A stretch of 64,000 bases of DNA from Streptomyces sp. CC208A (GTDB lineage: Bacteria; Actinomycetota; Actinomycetes; Streptomycetales; Streptomycetaceae). The notes below the pieces were generated by a model. It did no database searches. It was not told where the DNA came from and saw nothing but the letters and a program-made list of their open reading frames with translations. The translations under genes and the position numbers were made by a program. Every line of letters begins with the position of its first letter. Position 1 is the first letter of the stretch. The stretch lies in assembly GCF_030010625.1 (NCBI RefSeq), contig NZ_JASCXN010000004.1, positions 186,001 to 250,000 on the forward strand. Reading direction: 5' to 3'. This document shows, in pieces, positions 62,316 to 64,000 of the stretch.

Positions 62316-62608
62316 GAACAGGACGGTAAGTGCTGCGGTTTCCTTATCCGGAGGGATCAGCTCCGATCCCTTGATCGCCCGACGCCTTGTAATGGCAGGC
62401 GAAATCAGGGCACCCGCCATTGATTGAAAGATCGACCAACCCGGAGGACCGACCAACCGGTAGGCCCATCGCCGGGTGTCCGATATGCGGGAACCGCAGC
62501 TAAGCCCGAAATGTCCGTTTCTAAATTTTCCCGAGGAATTTTCCCGGGCGCCCCCGAGGGGGCGGGAACCCTTGGGGGGACTGGGCTCCGGCCTTTTGTA
62601 CCGGCCGG
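62316..62608. promoter_or_regulatory. Long leader/promoter region of the permease gene
   Basis: 293 bp without a gene. AATTTTCCCG occurs twice (62524-62533, 62537-62546), 13 bp apart, in an unusually A/T-rich patch. Next to it CGCCCCC-GA-GGGGGCG forms a tight hairpin (about 62549-62564), probably the terminator of the aldehyde dehydrogenase gene. No riboswitch core is recognised. Confidence 0.45.
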
Positions 62609-64000
62609 TCAGCCCGGCCAGACCACCGCCTGGAGCTCGCTGTAGGCGTGAAGCGCGTACGAGCCCACGTCCCGCCCCACCCCGCTCTGCTTGAAGCCGC
62701 CGAAAGGCGCCTCCATGTTCCGGCCGACCGTGTTGATCCCGACCCCGCCGGCCCGCAGCCGGGCCGCGATCCGGAAGGCGCGGGCGACGTCGCCGGACCA
62801 CACGTAGTCGATCAGGCCGTAGTCGCTGTCGTTCGCGAGCGCGATGCCCTCCTCCTCGTCGTCGAAGGGGACGACCACGACGACCGGGCCGAAGATCTCC
62901 TCCCGTACCACCCGCATCCCGTTCGTGCAGTCGGCGAGCAGCGTGGGCGCCACGTAGAAGCCGCGGTCCAGGCCGGGGCCCGAAGGGCGCTCGCCGCCCG
63001 CGACGACCCGCGCGCCCTCCTTCCGGCCGAGCTCCACGTACGCCTCCACCCGCTCGCGGTGGGCCGCCGAGATCACCGGGCCGACGACCGTGCCCTTCGC
63101 GGCCGGGTCGCCCACCTTCAGGTGTCCCGCGTACGCGGCCAGCTTCTCCACCAGGCGCTCGTACACGCCCCGCTGGGCGAGGACCCGGGTCGGGGCCGTG
63201 CAGATCTGGCCGCTGTAGAAGGAGAAGGTCGTGCCGATGCCGAGGACGGCGGAGTCCAGGTCGGCGTCGTCGAGGACGAGCGCCGCGCCCTTGCCGCCGA
63301 GCTCCATCAGCTGCCGTTTCATCGACCGGCCGCAGACCTCGCCGATGGCCCGGCCGACGGCGGTGGAGCCGGTGAAGGAGACCATGTCGACGTCCGGGGA
63401 GTCGACGGCCGCCTCGCCCACGGCGGGCGCGGAGCCGGTCACCAGGTTGACGACACCCGCCGGGACGCCCGCCTCCTCCAGGGCGCGGACCATCGCGAAG
63501 ACCGACAGCGGGTCCTGCGGGGCCGGTTTCACCACGACCGTGTTGCCCATGGCGAGCGCCGGGGCGATCTTGCCGGCCGGGTTGGCCCAGGGGTTGTTGT
63601 ACGAGGTGACACAGGTGACGACGCCGACCGGGCGCCGTACCGCGACCGCCCCGAAGACGCCCGCCCGCCCCATCGGACCGGCCTCGTTGACCTGCGGCGG
63701 CAGGGCCTCCTCGACCGGTTCCAGGGCGCCGCGCGCGTACCGGCGGAAGCGGGAGGCGCCGACCGCCACCTGCATGCCGCGGGCGGTGGCGGTGGTGGCG
63801 CCGGTCTCGGCGCGGGCGAGGGCGGTGTGGGCGTCGGCGTCCCTGGCCATGATCGCGGCGGCCCGGTCGAGGAGCGCGGCCCGGTCGCCGGGCTTGGTGC
63901 GCGACCAGGAGGCGAAGGCCTCGCGGGCCGCCGCGGCCGCCTCGTACACCTGCTTCCCGGACGCCTCGGGGGCGAGGCCGACGGGCTCCTCGGTGGCCGG
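62609..64000 (-). CDS. Aldehyde dehydrogenase (NAD(P)-dependent), 5' end beyond the window
   Basis: At least 463 codons are visible; the frame stays open to the right edge (PVGLAPEASGKQVYEAAAAAREAFASW...), so the N-terminus is missing. NAD-binding VTSYNNPWANPAGKIAPALAMGNTVVVKPA, GSTAVGRAI, the catalytic Glu in MELGGKGAALV, and the catalytic Cys in FYSGQICTAPTRV are all present, as are the C-terminal EEIFGPVV and NTVGRNMEAPFGGFKQSGVGRD. Substrate not determined; the permease next to it hints at an amine-derived aldehyde. Confidence 0.92.
   Translation of the reverse strand, partial: PATEEPVGLAPEASGKQVYEAAAAAREAFASWSRTKPGDRAALLDRAAAIMARDADAHTALARAETGATTATARGMQVAVGASRFRRYARGALEPVEEALPPQVNEAGPMGRAGVFGAVAVRRPVGVVTCVTSYNNPWANPAGKIAPALAMGNTVVVKPAPQDPLSVFAMVRALEEAGVPAGVVNLVTGSAPAVGEAAVDSPDVDMVSFTGSTAVGRAIGEVCGRSMKRQLMELGGKGAALVLDDADLDSAVLGIGTTFSFYSGQICTAPTRVLAQRGVYERLVEKLAAYAGHLKVGDPAAKGTVVGPVISAAHRERVEAYVELGRKEGARVVAGGERPSGPGLDRGFYVAPTLLADCTNGMRVVREEIFGPVVVVVPFDDEEEGIALANDSDYGLIDYVWSGDVARAFRIAARLRAGGVGINTVGRNMEAPFGGFKQSGVGRDVGSYALHAYSELQAVVWPG

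Noticed and set aside
62316..62608. A riboswitch upstream of the permease gene
   Set aside because: No conserved aptamer core could be recognised by eye; only direct repeats and a terminator-like hairpin are supported.

Overview
The window is high-GC chromosomal DNA from an actinomycete, almost certainly a Streptomyces. Codons end strongly in G or C. Typical Streptomyces families are present: an HrdD-like sigma factor, DUF397 with its XRE partner, DUF6227, AfsA/ScbR-type gamma-butyrolactone genes, FO synthase for F420 and a WYL regulator. No plasmid or prophage backbone is visible.

Layout. 0-3 kb: MTA phosphorylase, a SAF/CpaB-like membrane protein and MscL. 2.6-7.7 kb: a tightly packed minus-strand operon for a membrane-linked molybdopterin oxidoreductase, made of an integral membrane subunit, the Mo subunit, a four-cluster ferredoxin, a Rieske protein and a small membrane protein. 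7.9-8.4 kb: a decayed transposase. 8.5-18 kb: LtrA, P1 peptidase, DUF6227, a glycosyltransferase, a collagen-like secreted protein interrupted by an in-frame TAG, an MFS pump with divergent WYL regulator, and the HrdD-like sigma factor. 18.4-24.8 kb: a questin-oxidase-like protein, a dioxygenase with divergent MarR, a TetR-MFS operon and a secreted M6 protease.

24.7-37.7 kb is a specialised-metabolism locus. It has an acyl-CoA synthetase, a ScbR-like receptor divergent from an AfsA-like butenolide synthase, and an FAD monooxygenase. Next comes a six-gene minus-strand operon with overlapping or nearly abutting genes: sedoheptulose-7-phosphate cyclase, sugar kinase, dehydrogenase, SDR, TIM-barrel isomerase, dehydrogenase. 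It looks like the early steps of a C7-cyclitol pathway. A MarR-MFS pair follows, and a similar palindromic motif lies upstream of both the MFS gene and the cyclase operon.

37.9-43.4 kb is a 5.5-kb genomic island in tRNA-Arg(CCT), bounded by a 43-bp direct repeat of the tRNA 3' end. It carries no recognisable integrase. It holds an antitoxin/PIN-toxin pair and a three-gene overlapping operon: a compact SF1 helicase, a DarT-like ADP-ribosyltransferase, and an ADP-ribosylglycohydrolase with an extra C-terminal domain. Both island operons appear to start from leaderless promoters overlapped by palindromes, and the helicase gene has a TTA codon at position 5. This is the best candidate in the window for an undescribed system, probably anti-phage or toxin-antitoxin.

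43.5-64 kb returns to core chromosome: signal peptidase I, a polytopic membrane protein, a D,D-carboxypeptidase, a GPP34 protein, the XRE/DUF397 pair, an SDR pair, a degenerate ADP-ribosylglycohydrolase, FO synthase with an LLM oxidoreductase, GNAT proteins, an amino-acid permease and an aldehyde dehydrogenase that runs off the right edge.
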